Positions 26,984 through 35,984 of a stretch of DNA of 64,000 bases are shown here, piece after piece; the first letter of the stretch is position 1; each line of letters starts with the position of its first letter. The notes below the pieces were generated by a model that was given only the letters and a program-made list of their open reading frames with translations, searched no databases and was not told where the DNA came from. This DNA comes from Lichenicola sp965198655 (GTDB taxonomy: Bacteria > Pseudomonadota > Alphaproteobacteria > Acetobacterales > Acetobacteraceae). The position numbers and the translations under genes were made by a program. Location: assembly GCA_965198655.1 (NCBI GenBank), contig OZ240668.1, positions 124,001 through 188,000 on the forward strand, written 5' to 3'.

Positions 26984-27648
26984 CAAACGGTCTCCTGGCG
27001 CGTGTCTGGTCTCGTCTCGAATACGAGCAGCGCGCGCACCTCGGCGCACAGCGCGTTCGTGTCCCTGATCATAAAGCCATCCTGCCAGCGCACCACGACG
27101 TCGCCCGGCGACATCGTTTCGGAACCGATCCACTCTACAACGGTGCTGCCCGCTTCCAGAAGGGCCTTTGTTTCCTGCCGCAGGCTGGCGGCCAGGGCCG
27201 GGTGCGCCCGTACCGTCAGGCGCGGCTCGTTGGCCATCGCCGGCAGCAGCAGGCGCAGGAGTGCTGCCGCTTCCGCCTCGCCATGGGCCGCCGACAGGGC
27301 GGGCAGCAGGGCCGCAACTGCGGCGAGAACGGTCTGTGCGGTGGCCTCGGCCGCCTCGGCGGCGATCCGGGCCGCTTCCGAGCGCGACTGCGCCACGGCA
27401 TCGGCGAGCTGGACCAGCGCCTGGGTCCGCAGCACGGCCGCGTCCTGTTCCGCCTGCTGCCGCGTCGCCATGCGCTCCTCCTGCCTGGCGCGCTCGGTGG
27501 CGAGCTGCAAGTCGGTGAGGCTGAAGGTCGGCTCGATCACCACCGGCTCGGCCCGCACTGGTGCTGCTGCCGGTGCCGCCGCCACCGGTTCCGGTGCGTC
27601 GAAGTCTTCCGCATAGAGGACGCCGGACAGGGAATGGCTGCGCATCAT
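26983..27648 (-). CDS. fliH: Flagellar assembly protein FliH
   Basis: A 221-residue protein with a Pro/Ala-rich N-terminus that holds VLYAEDFDAPEP, then a long Ala/Gln/Glu-rich helix (about residues 50-125) and a small C-terminal domain with LLLPAMANEPRLTVRAHPAL. FliH inhibits and tethers FliI at the C-ring. Sequence identity in this family is low, so gene order carries weight: it lies between fliG and fliN with a one-base gap and a one-base overlap. Start at ATG 27648, with ATG 27645 next to it. Confidence 0.85.
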   Translation of the reverse strand: MMRSHSLSGVLYAEDFDAPEPVAAAPAAAPVRAEPVVIEPTFSLTDLQLATERARQEERMATRQQAEQDAAVLRTQALVQLADAVAQSRSEAARIAAEAAEATAQTVLAAVAALLPALSAAHGEAEAAALLRLLLPAMANEPRLTVRAHPALAASLRQETKALLEAGSTVVEWIGSETMSPGDVVVRWQDGFMIRDTNALCAEVRALLVFETRPDTRQETV

Positions 27649-27649
27649 G

Positions 27650-28651
27650 TCAGGCCACCATTTCCTCGTCCTGGCGCTCGTTCAGCTCGATCTCGCCCTG
27701 TGTCGCCAGTTCCTTGGCGGTCAGCAGGATCTGGGACTGCGCCTCGTCGACGTCGCGCAGCCGGACCGGTCCCAGAGACGCGATATCCTCGCGAAGCAGC
27801 TTGGCCGCACGCTCCGACAGGGTGCCCAGGAACAGCGTGCGTATCTCCTCCGAGGCGCCCTTGAGCGCGATCGGCAGCTTGTCCTTCTCGACCGCACGCA
27901 TCAGCTTCTGCACCGCATCCGGAGTCAGCCTGGCGAGGTCGTCGAACGTGAACATGAGCGACTTGACCCGCTCCGCCGCATCCCTGTTGCGCTCCTCCAG
28001 CGCGGACATGAACCGGCCCTCCACCTGGCGGTCGAGGTTGTTGAAGATCTCGGCGATCAGCTCGTGGCTGTCGCGGCGCGTGCTGCGCGCGAGGTTGGAC
28101 ATGAACTCCGAGCGCAGGGTCTTCTCGACGCTGTCCAGCACGTCCTTCTGCACGCTTTCCATGCGCAGCATGCGCATGATGACCTCCATCGCGAAGCTGT
28201 CCGGAAGCAGGCTCAGGACGCGTGCGGCGTGTCCGGGCCGGACCTTGCCGAGCACCACGGCGACGGTCTGCGGGTACTCGTTCTTCAGGTAGTTCGCGAG
28301 GACCGCCTCGTTCACGTTGCCCAGCTTGTCCCACATGGTACGGCCGGCTGGACCACGGATCTCCTCCATGATCTGCGCAGCGCGCTCACGCGACAGCGAC
28401 TTCTGCAGCAGCCGCTCGGTGCTGTCGAAGCTGCCGACCAGCATGCCGGCGGAGCTGATGCCGCTGGAGAACTCCGAGCACAGCGCCTCGACCACGTCCG
28501 CCGACACGCTGCCGAGCTGCGACATCGCGAGCGAGATCTCCTTGATCTCCTCCTCGTGCATCATCGCGAACAACTGGGCGCACTGCTCCTCGCCTAGCGC
28601 CAGCATCAGGATGGCGGCGCGCTGCGCGCCAGGAAGCTGCTGGATGCTCAC
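27650..28651 (-). CDS. fliG: Flagellar motor switch protein FliG
   Basis: A 333-residue FliG with all three domains. The N-terminal part binds FliF (QRAAILMLALGEEQCAQLF), the middle has the EHPQ-like segment NEYPQTVAVVLGKVRPGHAA, and the C-terminal torque helix has MFTFDDLARLTPDAVQKLM with charged residues that meet the stator. GTG 28651 is preferred: AAGGAG lies eight bases before it and it makes a GTGA overlap with fliF. ATG 28675 is possible but would overlap fliF by 28 bases. Confidence 0.94.
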   Translation of the reverse strand: MSIQQLPGAQRAAILMLALGEEQCAQLFAMMHEEEIKEISLAMSQLGSVSADVVEALCSEFSSGISSAGMLVGSFDSTERLLQKSLSRERAAQIMEEIRGPAGRTMWDKLGNVNEAVLANYLKNEYPQTVAVVLGKVRPGHAARVLSLLPDSFAMEVIMRMLRMESVQKDVLDSVEKTLRSEFMSNLARSTRRDSHELIAEIFNNLDRQVEGRFMSALEERNRDAAERVKSLMFTFDDLARLTPDAVQKLMRAVEKDKLPIALKGASEEIRTLFLGTLSERAAKLLREDIASLGPVRLRDVDEAQSQILLTAKELATQGEIELNERQDEEMVA

Positions 28652-30306
28652 GAGCTCGTCTCCTTGGCCAGCCATCCGCGGACGATGGTCAGGCTTTCCT
28701 CGGGATGGCGGCCGACCAGATCGACGATCTGCCGGATGGAGGCGGCGCGCAGCCGTCCATCGATGTTGGCGAGGCTGATCATGCTCTCGTCCTCGATCAG
28801 GGCGGGGACGTTGCCGGCTGCGGCTCCGGCGGGTCCTGCTCCGGCGGGCCCGGCGAGGGCCGGACGCAGGGGGGTGCCGGCGTCCAGGGCCGCAACGGTC
28901 GTGCCGGGCAGGGCGGGAGCGGGAGGCTCGGTCAGTTGGCCGACCATCGGCCGGACGACGAAGACCAGCGCCAGCAGCATGAACACGCCGAGCAGGAGGT
29001 TCTGGCCGACATGGACCACGTCGTCCCGGTCCAGATGCAACCCGAACAAGCCAGGGGGCGCCGGGGCGTCCGGCAGGTCGTGCACGGCGAACGGCATGGA
29101 CACCACGCTGACGGTGTCGCCACGCTTCTCGTCGAAGCCGATCGCGCTCTTCACCAGGGTGGCGATGCGGTCCAGCTCGTCCTTGCTGCGCGGTTGCCAG
29201 CTGGCCTTGCCGCCGGCGTTGGCGACCGTCGTGCCGTCCACCATGACCGCCAGGCTGATCCGTGCCAGGCGAGGCTGATCCTGGATCAGCGTACGCACGG
29301 TCTTGCCGATCTCGTAGTTGTTGGTCTCCTCCTGCCGGTCGTCCTGGCTGCCGGAGCTGGCCTGGCCCGCGTTGGCGTTCGGCAGGTTGTTCTGCACCGA
29401 GGTATTGGTCTGGCCGTCGCTGCTGCGGTTCTTGTCCGACACCGTCTGCTGGCTGCGCAGGACCTGCTGGTTGGGATCGAAGGTTTCCTGGGTTTCGCGC
29501 ACCTGGTCGATGTTCATCGTCACCGCGGCCTCGGCGCGCACGTGTTCCGCTCCCAGCGAGGGCTCGAGCATCTCCTCGACCGCACGCGCCAGCCGCAGCT
29601 CGGTCGCCTGGCGCAGCTCGTCCACGCTCTGGACCGATCCGCCGTCGACCGGGTTGCCGGCACGAGCCAGCACGTTGCCGCGGTTGTCGATGATGGCGAT
29701 GTTCTGCGGCTTCAGTCCCGGCACGGCGGCGGCCACCAGGTTCAGCACCGCCTGCACCCCTTCCGGATCCATCCGGGCGGCGCCCGCCATCGACAGCAGC
29801 ACGCTCGCCTGTGCCGCGACCTGCTCGGAGGCGAACGGCTCGCGATGCGGCAGCACCAGGTGCACCCGTGCGGCGCGGACGCCGCTGATCAGCCGGATCG
29901 AGCGGGACAGTTCGCCTTCCAGGGCCCGCGTCTGGTTGATCGACTGCTCGAACTGGGTGGCGGTGAGGTTGTCGCCGCGGTCGAAGATCTCGTAGCCGAC
30001 CGATCCGCCCGACGGCAGGCCGTTCTTCGCCAGCAGCAGCCGTGCCGCGGCGACCTGGTCCGCCGGCACCAGCAGCCGGTCGTCCTGCGGCCCGAGTTCG
30101 TGGGCGATGTGCGCCTTCTCGAGCTGCTCGGCCATCTGTCCCGCCTCGCGCAGGTCGAGATCGCCGTAGAGCAGCGACATCTGCGGATGGCTGCCGCCTT
30201 GCGACACCAGCACCGCGAGCATGGCCAGGATGCCGACCGCGACCGCGCCCATGGCGGCAAGACGGGCGGTTCCGAGCGCCTTCAGCCCTTCCAGCAGGGG
30301 CTTCAT
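28648..30306 (-). CDS. fliF: Flagellar MS-ring protein FliF
   Basis: A 552-residue MS-ring subunit. A membrane segment (about residues 18-40) is followed by the YscJ-like ring domains, LYGDLDLREAGQMAEQLEKA, then GSVGYEIFDRGDNLTATQFE and VHLVLPHREPFASEQVAAQA, a linker rich in Ser/Gln/Asn, and a second membrane span near residue 440. The last residues bind FliG. It starts the operon fliF-G-H-N-flbD-flhA-F-G. Upstream lie a CtrA-like box and a CCCGGCA dyad (see those entries), the same regulators expected of a class II flagellar promoter. Confidence 0.95.
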   Translation of the reverse strand: MKPLLEGLKALGTARLAAMGAVAVGILAMLAVLVSQGGSHPQMSLLYGDLDLREAGQMAEQLEKAHIAHELGPQDDRLLVPADQVAAARLLLAKNGLPSGGSVGYEIFDRGDNLTATQFEQSINQTRALEGELSRSIRLISGVRAARVHLVLPHREPFASEQVAAQASVLLSMAGAARMDPEGVQAVLNLVAAAVPGLKPQNIAIIDNRGNVLARAGNPVDGGSVQSVDELRQATELRLARAVEEMLEPSLGAEHVRAEAAVTMNIDQVRETQETFDPNQQVLRSQQTVSDKNRSSDGQTNTSVQNNLPNANAGQASSGSQDDRQEETNNYEIGKTVRTLIQDQPRLARISLAVMVDGTTVANAGGKASWQPRSKDELDRIATLVKSAIGFDEKRGDTVSVVSMPFAVHDLPDAPAPPGLFGLHLDRDDVVHVGQNLLLGVFMLLALVFVVRPMVGQLTEPPAPALPGTTVAALDAGTPLRPALAGPAGAGPAGAAAGNVPALIEDESMISLANIDGRLRAASIRQIVDLVGRHPEESLTIVRGWLAKETSS

Positions 30307-30406
30307 GGCGCGCCCATCTCGATCGGGGCAGAGGGCAGGTTCCAGATCATGGCGTCACCCCGGAAGCCGGCCTATTGCCGGCCAGCGCAGGATGCCATCC
30401 CTTCGA

Positions 30407-30421
30407 TTACCGGAACCTTAA
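30407..30421 (-). promoter_or_regulatory. Candidate CtrA box upstream of fliF
   Basis: On the minus strand TTAA-GGTTCCG-GTAA, a seven-of-eight match to TTAA-N7-TTAA. It lies about 100 bases upstream of the fliF start and is flanked by a perfect CGATTA/TAATCG inverted repeat. In Caulobacter, CtrA activates fliF from this kind of site. The half-site mismatch and lack of binding data keep this tentative. Confidence 0.45.
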
Positions 30422-30446
30422 TCGCCCGGCAGTTTCTGCCGGGCGA
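30422..30446. promoter_or_regulatory. CCCGGCA-N5-TGCCGGG dyad: possible FlbD site or flgD terminator
   Basis: TCGCCCGGCAG, TTT, CTGCCGGGCGA: an 11-base-pair perfect stem with a 3-base loop. It ends 16 bases before the flgD stop, in the flgD-fliF gap. As a hairpin it could terminate flgD transcripts, although only TTAAGG follows on that strand. The same CCCGGCA-N5-TGCCG arrangement recurs at 32887-32903 between fliK and flgE, which favours a protein-binding site such as an FlbD enhancer. Confidence 0.5.
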
Positions 30447-30461
30447 CGGGTTTGGATGAGC

Positions 30462-31244
30462 TCAGGATGCGGTCGAGGCGCTGCCCGGGCTGCTACCTGG
30501 GCTGCTACCGCTCGCGCCGGAGCTGAGCAGGGAAGACACGCTGCTCATGTTGATGGTGCTGGCTCCCATGTCGACCTCCACGCCGTTGGAGGCGTCCTTC
30601 GACACGCCGGTGATCGTGCCGACGATGCTGAACGGCACCGCGGTGCTGTTGCCGCTGCTGTCCTGCGTCACCACCGCGGCGCTATAGCTGCCGTCCGGCA
30701 AGGTGTTGCCGGAATCGTCCTGGCCGTTCCAGGTCCAGTTCGTCGTTCCAGCCGGGAGCGACAGCGTCTGCGTCTTGACGACGCTGCCGGCCGAGTTGGT
30801 GATGGCGATCCCGACGGTCTCGGCGCTCGTGGGGCTGATCTGGAGCTCGGCCGAGCCGTTCTGCAACGGAAGTTGGCTTGAGGACGCCACCGCCTGCCGC
30901 CCGACCAGCGAGGTGCTCTGGCTGACCTGGCTGTCCTGGTTCAAGGACAACAACTGGGTCAGGTTGGTGTTGGTCTGGATCTGCTGCTCGACGCCGGCGA
31001 ACTGCGCAAGCTCGCTGGTGAACGTGTCGGACGTCATCGGGCTGGTCGGGTCCTGGTTCTGTAGCTGTGTCGTCAGCAGGGTCAGGAACTGGTTGTAGTT
31101 GCTGGTCAGGGAGGACAGCGCGTCGCCGCTGGTGCTGGTGCTGGCGCCCGACGCGCTGCTCGCTGCGCTGGCGGCGTTGGCCTTCTTGGCTGCCGCCTCC
31201 GCAGCGGAAAGGAGATCCGTGGAAGACGAGATGGTCGTGCTCAT
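30462..31244 (-). CDS. flgD: Flagellar hook capping protein FlgD
   Basis: A 260-residue hook cap protein. A Ser/Ala-rich N-terminus (about 45 residues) leads into the conserved YNQFLTLLTTQLQNQDPTSP and the export-related LAQFAGVEQQIQTNTNL, then a FlgD Ig-like/Tudor portion with TTNWTWNGQDDSGNTLPDGSY. The cap sits at the growing hook tip and adds FlgE. ATG 31244 follows AGAGG. It lies 20 bases after fliK on the same strand, probably one unit. The C-terminal 20 residues are Ser/Gly repeats. Confidence 0.9.
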   Translation of the reverse strand: MSTTISSSTDLLSAAEAAAKKANAASAASSASGASTSTSGDALSSLTSNYNQFLTLLTTQLQNQDPTSPMTSDTFTSELAQFAGVEQQIQTNTNLTQLLSLNQDSQVSQSTSLVGRQAVASSSQLPLQNGSAELQISPTSAETVGIAITNSAGSVVKTQTLSLPAGTTNWTWNGQDDSGNTLPDGSYSAAVVTQDSSGNSTAVPFSIVGTITGVSKDASNGVEVDMGASTINMSSVSSLLSSGASGSSPGSSPGSASTAS

Positions 31245-31263
31245 GGTGGCATACCTCTGCTGA

Positions 31264-32784
31264 TCAGGCGGTGATGTTGATGCTGCCCTGGCGCAGCAGA
31301 AGCGTTGTCGTGGACGAGAAAGGCGATGACCGGTCGAACCCGCCATCGGATGCGGCGGCTGTGTTCGGCCCATCTGGATGATCCGGCCGGCCGTCCCCGG
31401 AACGCCGGCCCCCGTTCTGGCCAGCCATGTCCATCGCCGCGTCGCGATAGGCCGATCCTGAACCGTTCGGCTGACCGTCCGCGCTGGCTCCGGCGTCGGG
31501 CGGGGCGGCACCCGGTGCCAGCTCGAAGCTCACGTGCCGGTTGATGGTCGGCACGGCCGCCGCGTCCAGCGCCACGTGCAGATGAGCCTGATCAGCGATC
31601 AGGCTGCGCAAGGTGGCAGGTTCGGTGGCGGCAACCACGACTCTGACCGTTCCATCGGCACCGCGCACGAGCTGGATGTGGACGTCGCCCAGATCCTTCG
31701 GATGCAGCGACAACGCCATCTGGCTGGAGCCGTCCGCGCTTGAGGCCAGGGTCAACAGGGACGCGCCCACCTGTGCGGGCGCGTCGGTCGCATCCGCCGC
31801 CGCCGTGGCGGCGGGCGGCGGTGTCGATCCCATGGTGGGAGACGCGCCGGTAGTAGCGGGCAACGAGACGTCGATCGTGCTGGTCGCAAGCGCCATCGGC
31901 TCGACCGCCGGCAGGGAGGACGGCGCCGACGCGTGGTGCGCAATGGTTGGATCGGCCGCGTTCGCTTGGACAGGAACGTCGCTTGCAGATCCGACGCCGT
32001 GATGATTGCCGACCTGGGATCCTGCTCCTGTGCTCGTCATTTCGCCATGAGCCGCATGCTGATCCAAGGCAACGCACACCTGGCCCGCGTCGATGGAGAC
32101 CGGCTGCTCCAGGTCGTCCACGGAGCGGCTGCCGTTCGAGGTCGTACCGAATCCAGCGGCTGGTCCGACGGCCGTCGGTTCCTTGGCCGCGTCCAGAGGA
32201 TGGGCGGGCGGCAGGTAGGCTCCGACAGGCGGCAGCGGTAGTGGAACAGGAGCGATGGTCGCACCGTCCGGTCGAGCGCTCGTCGCCTGCGCAGGCTTGC
32301 GCGCCGACCTAGTCGACGCACCGGCTGCATCCCGTACCTCCGGCTGCGGTGCATCCGTCATCGGGTCGTCCTCCATCGGGAAATCGTCTGAACCTGCTGC
32401 ATCCGCCGTCCCAGCTTCCGCCGCCGGTCCACTGCCATTCCTCACCAGTTGTTGCATGCCTCGGCCGGAGGCCGGCTGCACAGCCTGGCTCATCGATGTC
32501 GGTCTTTCCGCCTGCGTCGCTCCTGGCTTGAACGCGATGTCCGTTCCCGTCTTACCTGCCGGATGCGATGCCGACGCCGAGGACGCTATCGAACGATTGT
32601 TAAGGCTTGCTGAAGAAGCAGATCCCGAGGCGCCGGAGCGGGATGAAGGCTGGTTCCAGATCGCTGCGACCTGCGACGAGAACGAACCCTCAGGCGAAGC
32701 CGTGACGGTCCGGTTGCTGATGCCTGTCTGCGTCTCCAGCGGACCTGCGATAGCCGTGCTTGCAGACATGCTCGTCGTCGACAT
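31264..32784 (-). CDS. fliK: Flagellar hook-length control protein FliK
   Basis: A 506-residue protein with a long disordered Ala/Pro/Ser/Thr/Asp-rich N-terminal part (about residues 1-370) and a C-terminal Flg_hook domain, LSLHPKDLGDVHIQLVRG with VVAATEPATLRSLIAD. That domain talks to FlhB to switch export from hook to filament. ATG 32784 has GGGAGG at good spacing. It is transcribed divergently from flgE, from the sigma54-type promoter at 32808-32823. After the domain the tail is polar and Gly/Asp-rich, as usual for FliK. Confidence 0.88.
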   Translation of the reverse strand: MSTTSMSASTAIAGPLETQTGISNRTVTASPEGSFSSQVAAIWNQPSSRSGASGSASSASLNNRSIASSASASHPAGKTGTDIAFKPGATQAERPTSMSQAVQPASGRGMQQLVRNGSGPAAEAGTADAAGSDDFPMEDDPMTDAPQPEVRDAAGASTRSARKPAQATSARPDGATIAPVPLPLPPVGAYLPPAHPLDAAKEPTAVGPAAGFGTTSNGSRSVDDLEQPVSIDAGQVCVALDQHAAHGEMTSTGAGSQVGNHHGVGSASDVPVQANAADPTIAHHASAPSSLPAVEPMALATSTIDVSLPATTGASPTMGSTPPPAATAAADATDAPAQVGASLLTLASSADGSSQMALSLHPKDLGDVHIQLVRGADGTVRVVVAATEPATLRSLIADQAHLHVALDAAAVPTINRHVSFELAPGAAPPDAGASADGQPNGSGSAYRDAAMDMAGQNGGRRSGDGRPDHPDGPNTAAASDGGFDRSSPFSSTTTLLLRQGSINITA

Positions 32785-32807
32785 GGAACATCCTCCCGCG
32801 ATCGATC

Positions 32808-32823
32808 TGCAAGGTGCGGGCCA
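32808..32823 (-). promoter_or_regulatory. Sigma54-type promoter of fliK-flgD
   Basis: On the minus strand TGGCCC-GCACC-TTGCA, with the GG and GC dinucleotides ten bases apart. It matches TGGCAC-N5-TTGCA at ten of eleven positions. The predicted start of transcription is about 12 bases before the fliK ATG. The flagellar sigma54 activator flbD is encoded nearby. Confidence 0.65.
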
Positions 32824-32886
32824 AATTTCCGGATGATGTTCGCCGCCAAGATGCGGGCCGTTGCTGAGGGACGCAGGCAGGAGCTG

Positions 32887-32903
32887 CCCGGCACAATCTG
32901 CCG
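32887..32903. promoter_or_regulatory. Possible FlbD enhancer dyad between fliK and flgE
   Basis: CCCGGCA-CAATC-TGCCG. It lies between two outward-facing sigma54-type promoters, about 65-75 bases from each, the spacing expected of an enhancer used by both. The same spaced arms occur upstream of fliF (30425-30443). Identification with the Caulobacter ftr element is inference. Confidence 0.45.
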
Positions 32904-32963
32904 CCCGGCACCGGCAACGAGGCGATCTCCGATCCACACCATGAAGAAATGCCGATGATCGGG

Positions 32964-32979
32964 TGGCACGCTTCCTGCT
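32964..32979 (+). promoter_or_regulatory. Sigma54-type promoter of flgE
   Basis: TGGCAC-GCTTC-CTGCT, with GG and GC ten bases apart. The -24 element is perfect and the -12 element has one mismatch. It lies 48 bases before the flgE start and is divergent from the fliK promoter at 32808-32823. Confidence 0.7.
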
Positions 32980-33026
32980 GATCGTAGCCCGACACGCATC
33001 CCGCGTGTTCCGACAGGAGAGCAGGC

Positions 33027-34358
33027 ATGTCGATCTTCGGCGCACTCGATACGGCGGTCAGCGGCCTAGCGGCTCAGTCCCAGGCCTTCACCGACATCAG
33101 CAACAACATCGCCAACAGTCAGACCGTCGGCTACAAGGCAACCGACACGAACTTCTCCGACTACGTGCTCAACTCGAGCGCGTCGCAGATCTCGGGAACC
33201 GTGGTCGCCTCGACCGCTTCGGAGAACAACGCACAGGGCACGATCACGTCGAGCAGCAACGCTCTCGCCCTCGCAATCTCCGGTAACGGGTTCTTCAACG
33301 TTTCGGAGTCCAATGGAGCGGCGTCGGGAACGTCACAGAGCTTCCAGCCTAACGACTATTATACCAGGAACGGCGACTTCACCGAGAACAGCGCCGGCTA
33401 CCTTGTGAACTCGTCCAACGAGTACCTGAAGGGCTACATGGTCGGTCCGAACGGGACCCTTGATACCAGCTCGTTGCAAACGATCAACGTCGCCAATGTC
33501 GCCTTCAGACCCAGCGAGACCGGCACCATCACCTACGCCGCCAGCCTGCCGGGAGCCACTGCTGCTGCTGCCGCTCCGTCGGCCGCCGGTTCCAGCACGC
33601 CCACGAGCCAGAGCCAGACGATCTACGACGCGTCCGGCGCAGCGCATAACGTGGACTTCAACTGGTCCTATTCCCAGGCAAGCAACGCGTGGAACGTTTC
33701 CGCCACCGTCGATGGAGCCAGCACTCCTAGTGCCGGCGCACAGGTCACGTTCAACGCGTCCGGACAGATCGCGTCGATAGCCCAGCAGACGAATGTCGGA
33801 TCGACACCCGCGACCTACGGTGCCGCGAACAGCACCACCGATGCGACCGCCAGCTTCAGCATTCCTACCACCTTGGACGGCACGCCTCAGAGCATGACCG
33901 TCGACCTCGGGACCATCGGCTCGTCGTCCGGCACCACGATGGCCACCGACACGAACGGCACTGGTTCCAACGCGACCATCAGCACCGACAGCCTGACCAG
34001 CGGTAACTATACCGGGATCACCATGACGTCCGACGGCAGCATCATGGCCACCTTCGACAACGACAAGACGCAGTTGGTGGGCAAGGTGCCCCTTGCGACC
34101 TTCGCGGACTCGAACGGCCTGTCGTCGCAGGACGGCGAGGCTTATACTGCGACGTACGCATCCGGCGCGGCGACGATCAACCTGGTGGGCGCCAACGGTG
34201 CCGGCAACCTCGAAACCTCCTCGGTCGAGAGCTCCACCACCAATCTCGACTCCGACCTCACCAAGCTGATCACTGCCCAGAACGCTTATGGTGCCAACGC
34301 CAAGGTGGTCACCACGGCGAACGAGATGCTCCAGACCGTCCTGGCCATGAAGCAGTGA
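33027..34358 (+). CDS. flgE: Flagellar hook protein FlgE
   Basis: A 443-residue hook subunit. The rod/hook N-terminal signature is FGALDTAVSGLAAQSQAF, with ISNNIANSQTVGYKATDTNF just after it. A variable, Thr/Ser/Ala-rich middle holds the surface domains. The C-terminal helix is TKLITAQNAYGANAKVVTTA, ending in VLAMKQ. It polymerises into the universal joint under the FlgD cap. AGGAG precedes ATG 33027. It starts the rightward unit flgE-flgK-flgL-flbT-flagellin-flaF, probably from the sigma54-type promoter at 32964. Confidence 0.94.
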   Translation: MSIFGALDTAVSGLAAQSQAFTDISNNIANSQTVGYKATDTNFSDYVLNSSASQISGTVVASTASENNAQGTITSSSNALALAISGNGFFNVSESNGAASGTSQSFQPNDYYTRNGDFTENSAGYLVNSSNEYLKGYMVGPNGTLDTSSLQTINVANVAFRPSETGTITYAASLPGATAAAAAPSAAGSSTPTSQSQTIYDASGAAHNVDFNWSYSQASNAWNVSATVDGASTPSAGAQVTFNASGQIASIAQQTNVGSTPATYGAANSTTDATASFSIPTTLDGTPQSMTVDLGTIGSSSGTTMATDTNGTGSNATISTDSLTSGNYTGITMTSDGSIMATFDNDKTQLVGKVPLATFADSNGLSSQDGEAYTATYASGAATINLVGANGAGNLETSSVESSTTNLDSDLTKLITAQNAYGANAKVVTTANEMLQTVLAMKQ

Positions 34359-34440
34359 CGATTCATGATTCGTTAAGAGTTGACGCCCATCATGTCCAGG
34401 TTGCGAAGAGGATCGACGTCGCCGCGACCGGGAGATCCAG

Positions 34441-35976
34441 ATGGGACTCGACGCATCCCTGTCCATCGCGACCAGCGGCCTCACCGCCCTCCAGGCGGAG
34501 ATGGCCGTCGCGTCGCAGAACGTGGCAAACGCCAACACCGCCGGCTACGCGGTGGAGCAATCATCGATCTCGTCCCGAACCGCGGACGGGCAGGCGAGCG
34601 GCGTCGTCGTCGGGTTGACAACGCGGACGATCAACACGGCGCTCGAGAACAGCCTCTACAGCCAGAACGCGACCGTATCCGGCCTGACCACGACCAGCAA
34701 CGGCCTGACCACCATCTCGGCACTCCAGGGGTCGACCAGTTCGGACTCCGGCAGCAGCGACACCCTTGCCGACCAGATCGGCAACCTCCAATCGAGCCTG
34801 ATCACCTTGGACGCCGACCCGAGCAGCTCTGCCAGCCAGCAAGCGGTCGTGACCGACGCAGGAACCCTGGCATCGACCATCCAGACGACGGCCAAAAGCT
34901 ATAGTACTGCGAGGCAGGCGGCACAGGAGTCGATCGTCGACGAGGTCGGGACCGTCAACTCGAACCTCGCGCTGATCGGCTCGTTGTCGGATCAGATCGA
35001 GCAGGATCGCATAACAGGCATCGGTACCGTCGATCTCGAAGACCAACGCTCCGCCGCGATGACGTCCTTGTCGAACGTGCTGTCGGTGCAGTTCAAGGAG
35101 ACGTCCACCGGTGACATGCTGGTCACCACAGCCAACGGCCTGTCCCTGCCGACGCGTGCGTCTTCCGGGCCGCTCTCCACGTCAAATGCCATTGTCGGCG
35201 TCACCGACGCCTATCCCGGATCGATCCCGGCGATCACCCTGAACGGCCGCGATGTCACCACCAGTCTGACCGGTGGCACCCTGGGTGCCAATATCGGGCT
35301 CCGCGACCAGATCCTGCCGACCATGCAAGCCGAGCTCGATTCCTTCTCCCAGACCTTGGCGTCCCGCTTCGACGCCCAAGGGTTAACCCTTTTTACCGAC
35401 GGCGGCGGCAACGCGCCGGCCTCCGGCGCGACCCAGGCTTCGCCTGCGGGACAACTCGGCTTCTCCAACGTGATCCAGGTCAACCCGGCTGTGACGAACG
35501 AGCCGAGCATCATACGGGACGGAAGTCACGACGTCGTCGGCACGGCGACCGGTGCTGGGAGCTTCACCGTCAACACGACCCGGGGCCCATCCGATACCAC
35601 CCTGATCGACCGGGTGCTCGATTATGCGCTGGGGACCGACGTCCGGGACGGCGTGACGCAACCAGCGGCTGCGACCACCGGGCTCGGAGCGGACGGAACG
35701 CTCTCGGTGCCTTATTCGGGTTCATCCGACCTTGCGTCCCTCGCCTCCACGGTTGTCAGCTCCCAAGCCTCGACGATCAGCCAGGCAAGCAGCAGCCTAG
35801 GCGACGAGACGGCGATCCAGACCGCGCTGACCACCCAGGTCGCTTCCGTCTCCGGCGTATCGATCGACAACCAGATGGCTTCGATCGTGTCGCTGCAGAA
35901 CGCCTACGCGGCCAACGCCAAGGTCGTCACAGCGGTCCAGACCATGTTCACGTCCCTCATCGACGCCATCAGTTGA
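34441..35976 (+). CDS. flgK: Flagellar hook-filament junction protein FlgK (HAP1)
   Basis: A 511-residue junction protein. The N-terminus, LSIATSGLTALQAEMAVASQ with VANANTAGYAVEQ, and the C-terminus, ASIVSLQNAYAANAKVVTAV, form the coiled-coil D0/D1 pair shared with hook and filament proteins. The middle contains a typical FlgK segment, TLASRFDAQGLTLFTDGGGN. It is the first junction layer above the hook. GGGAGA precedes the start at 34441. An 82-base gap separates it from flgE, and it abuts flgL downstream. Confidence 0.93.
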   Translation: MGLDASLSIATSGLTALQAEMAVASQNVANANTAGYAVEQSSISSRTADGQASGVVVGLTTRTINTALENSLYSQNATVSGLTTTSNGLTTISALQGSTSSDSGSSDTLADQIGNLQSSLITLDADPSSSASQQAVVTDAGTLASTIQTTAKSYSTARQAAQESIVDEVGTVNSNLALIGSLSDQIEQDRITGIGTVDLEDQRSAAMTSLSNVLSVQFKETSTGDMLVTTANGLSLPTRASSGPLSTSNAIVGVTDAYPGSIPAITLNGRDVTTSLTGGTLGANIGLRDQILPTMQAELDSFSQTLASRFDAQGLTLFTDGGGNAPASGATQASPAGQLGFSNVIQVNPAVTNEPSIIRDGSHDVVGTATGAGSFTVNTTRGPSDTTLIDRVLDYALGTDVRDGVTQPAAATTGLGADGTLSVPYSGSSDLASLASTVVSSQASTISQASSSLGDETAIQTALTTQVASVSGVSIDNQMASIVSLQNAYAANAKVVTAVQTMFTSLIDAIS

Positions 35977-35984
35977 ATGCCGCC

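Noticed and set aside
30307..30405. A sigma54 promoter for fliF on the minus strand
   Set aside because: Two GG-N10-GC spacings exist (near 30,385 and 30,395), but the boxes match poorly; the CtrA-like box is a better candidate.
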